Shown: piece after piece, positions 7,193 through 7,913 of the stretch
How positions within the stretch are numbered: position 1 is the first letter of the stretch
Layout: every line of letters begins with the position of its first letter
Assembly (NCBI GenBank): GCA_030042915.1
Contig: JASHYS010000352.1
Span: 1-7,913 of the forward strand
Direction: 5' to 3'
From: Acidobacteriaceae bacterium
GTDB lineage: Bacteria > Acidobacteriota > Terriglobia > Terriglobales > Acidobacteriaceae
Length of the DNA: 7,913 nt
Position numbers and translations under genes: made by a program
The notes under the pieces: generated by a model
Databases searched by the model: none
Seen by the model: only the letters and a program-made list of their open reading frames with translations
What the model was told of the DNA's origin: nothing

Positions 7193-7223
7193 GCAATGCG
7201 AGGCGACCAAACGCTCGCATCGC
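7193..7223 (-). promoter_or_regulatory. Stem-loop just upstream of the giant gene's ribosome binding site
   Basis: In transcript sense GCGATGCGAG (7223-7214) pairs with CTCGCATTGC (7202-7193) over 10 bp with one G-U pair and an 11-base loop. It ends 16 bases before the GGAG. It covers the alternative ATG at 7220 and would hinder initiation there. It may help expose or regulate the real start; that role is inferred. Confidence 0.45.
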
Positions 7224-7264
7224 CGGCAGGCACGATGGCGCGATTCTTGGTGACGACTGCTATC

Positions 7265-7375
7265 GCGATTTCCTGAGTTGCTGCGTCCGAAGCCACAATC
7301 TCCAAGTCGACGCGACCAGCAGGGAGCCGTCGACCTTGCAATGAGCCCCGAAGGACACACCTACTCAGGAATCGC
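7265..7375 (-). ncRNA. Candidate structured leader RNA: four-way junction with two UUCG hairpins
   Basis: In transcript sense the closing stem P1 is GCGATTCCTGAGT (7375-7363) with ACTCAGGAAATCGC (7278-7265): 13 pairs and one bulged A. Inside are three hairpins. P2 is GUCC-UUCG-GGGC (7356-7345). P3 is CAAGGTCGACG (7338-7328) with CGTCGACTTG (7312-7303), 10 pairs and one bulged G, loop 15 bases. P4 is UGUGGC-UUCG-GACGCA (7297-7282) with one internal G-A mismatch. Junction strands are 6, 6, 5 and 3 bases. It sits in the 5' leader of the giant gene, about 100 bases before the start codon, so a cis-regulatory or RNA-stabilising role is plausible. This is a hand fold; no covariation evidence is available. 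Confidence 0.4.
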
Positions 7376-7500
7376 CGTAAAGCCTTCTAGACCGCAAAGA
7401 CAAATCGAACAGGGAAGGCCAGAGCGAAGAGCACTGACTCGCAATCAGCTCGACAACCTACATGTCCGTTTGGGGGGTAACGGGAAGAAAAACTGAGGGA

Positions 7501-7529
7501 ATTCTAAAGCTGCTTCCAGCCAGTGTCAA
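7501..7529 (-). promoter_or_regulatory. Near-consensus sigma70-type promoter of the giant gene
   Basis: In minus-strand sense TTGACA (7529-7524, six of six) is followed after 17 bases by TAGAAT (7506-7501, five of six). The sequence just upstream (CATTGTTTTAACGA) is AT-richer than its surroundings, as for an UP element. The predicted start is near 7494. It begins 21 bases after the stop codon of the LolA-like gene, so the giant gene can be transcribed separately from it. Confidence 0.8.
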
Positions 7530-7550
7530 TCGTTAAAACAATGGCGCATG

Positions 7551-7913
7551 TTAAGGTTTGGCGCCGCCTGCGCCTGCGTTTGTGCCGGCTCCCACGCGGG
7601 TAACAGTGGTTCCAGGCGGCGGAACAAACTGAAACTGCGATGGCAGCACGGGCACGTTCACTTGGACCGACATGAATTTCATTTCGATCTTCCGGTTTTC
7701 TCGTGGCTGCGTAACAAAAATTCTCATGGGGAAACAGGGCAAATTTTCCTGCGCACCCGCCGCGGACGCTTTCTGCCAGTCACTGTAATTCACTTCGCTG
7801 GCTTGTTTTCCGCCGGGGTCGGAGATGGTAAGGCGCGCCAGCGTGGCCTTGCGTACATCGAATTCAAGTTGCGCAGGTATCCACCTGCCTGTCGAACTTT
7901 GCAATTCCACATC
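7551..7913 (-). CDS. LolA-like outer-membrane lipoprotein carrier family protein, C-terminal part only
   Basis: The reading frame is open to the window edge and ends with TAA at 7553-7551; the start lies outside. The 120 visible codons show the C-terminal half of a LolA/LolB-type open barrel: paired strands (WIPAQLEFD, ATLARLTISDPGG), a short helix-like SDWQKA, then IEMKFMSVQVNVPVLPSQFQFVPPPGTTV. That last pattern, 'I-x-V-N-x-P-x-x-x-x-F-x-F-x-P-P-x-G', is the usual end of LolA-family proteins. The last 15 residues are a Gly/Ala-rich tail. LolA carries lipoproteins across the periplasm from LolCDE to LolB. Related DUF4292-type proteins share the fold, so true LolA function is not established. 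No terminator is evident between its stop and the next promoter. Confidence 0.65.
   Translation of the reverse strand, partial: DVELQSSTGRWIPAQLEFDVRKATLARLTISDPGGKQASEVNYSDWQKASAAGAQENLPCFPMRIFVTQPRENRKIEMKFMSVQVNVPVLPSQFQFVPPPGTTVTRVGAGTNAGAGGAKP

Larger units (their letters stand above)
7167..7500 (-). other. Long 5' leader of the giant gene (about 328 nt of transcript)
   Basis: With the promoter at 7529-7501, the transcript should start near 7494, leaving about 328 bases before the start codon. No family-like ORF with a ribosome binding site is seen inside it. It contains a small CCGTT/AACGG hairpin near its 5' end, the four-way-junction candidate at 7265-7375, and a 10-bp hairpin (7193-7223) upstream of the GGAG. 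I could not match it to a riboswitch family I know (it lacks clear GEMM, cobalamin or TPP signatures), but I had no covariance search. Confidence 0.5.

Noticed and set aside
6922..7341. 139-codon minus-strand frame overlapping the giant gene's start and its leader
   Set aside because: It would begin with TTG inside the predicted P3 stem, has no ribosome site and continues out of frame into the signal segment of the giant gene.
7507..7523. GCTG-GAAG-CAGC hairpin followed by TTT as a terminator of the LolA-like gene
   Set aside because: Only four base pairs, and it lies entirely within the spacer of the strong promoter.

Overview
The window looks like chromosomal DNA from a GC-rich, Gram-negative soil-type bacterium, most probably an Acidobacteriota (Terriglobia-like). 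The evidence is indirect. There is a lipopolysaccharide gene (kdsB), a LolA-like outer-membrane lipoprotein carrier fragment, and a giant secreted protein that stacks a seven-bladed propeller, ASH repeats and Ig-like repeats in an architecture typical of Acidobacteriota. No phage, IS, CRISPR or plasmid gene is seen.

Layout. Positions 1-602 (minus strand) carry the first 200 codons of kdsB, cut by the window edge. Positions 603-807 are a divergent intergenic region with a good sigma70-type promoter (729-757, plus) that drives a tRNA with anticodon CAT (808-884, encoded CCA). Positions 885-980 are a short convergent gap with a weak terminator candidate. Positions 981-7166 (minus) are one 2061-codon gene that fills most of the window. 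Positions 7167-7550 hold no gene. They contain a near-consensus minus-strand promoter (7501-7529) and a leader of about 328 nt, in which I can fold a compact four-way-junction RNA and a separate hairpin just upstream of the ribosome binding site. Positions 7551-7913 (minus) are the 3' end of a LolA-like gene that enters from outside the window.

The giant protein, in order: signal segment; FEANxGQ-type N-terminal domain (DUF7948-like); exactly seven SBBP beta-propeller blades; six ASH ('choice-of-anchor D') repeats, each with one closely spaced cysteine pair; four tandem bacterial Ig-like repeats that are also visible as repeats of about 300 bp in the DNA; one more Ig-like domain; and an unusual C-terminus. 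In that C-terminus a hydrophobic hairpin with a basic turn, a lipobox-like LGSC and a glycine run are inserted before the last beta strands.

How the genes relate. kdsB (Kdo activation for LPS), the LolA-like protein (lipoprotein traffic) and the giant protein (surface or periplasm) all concern the cell envelope, but they do not form one clear operon. The giant gene has its own promoter and long leader. No clear multi-gene novel system is visible. The two least explained parts are the structured leader RNA and the internal lipobox-like hairpin of the giant protein.
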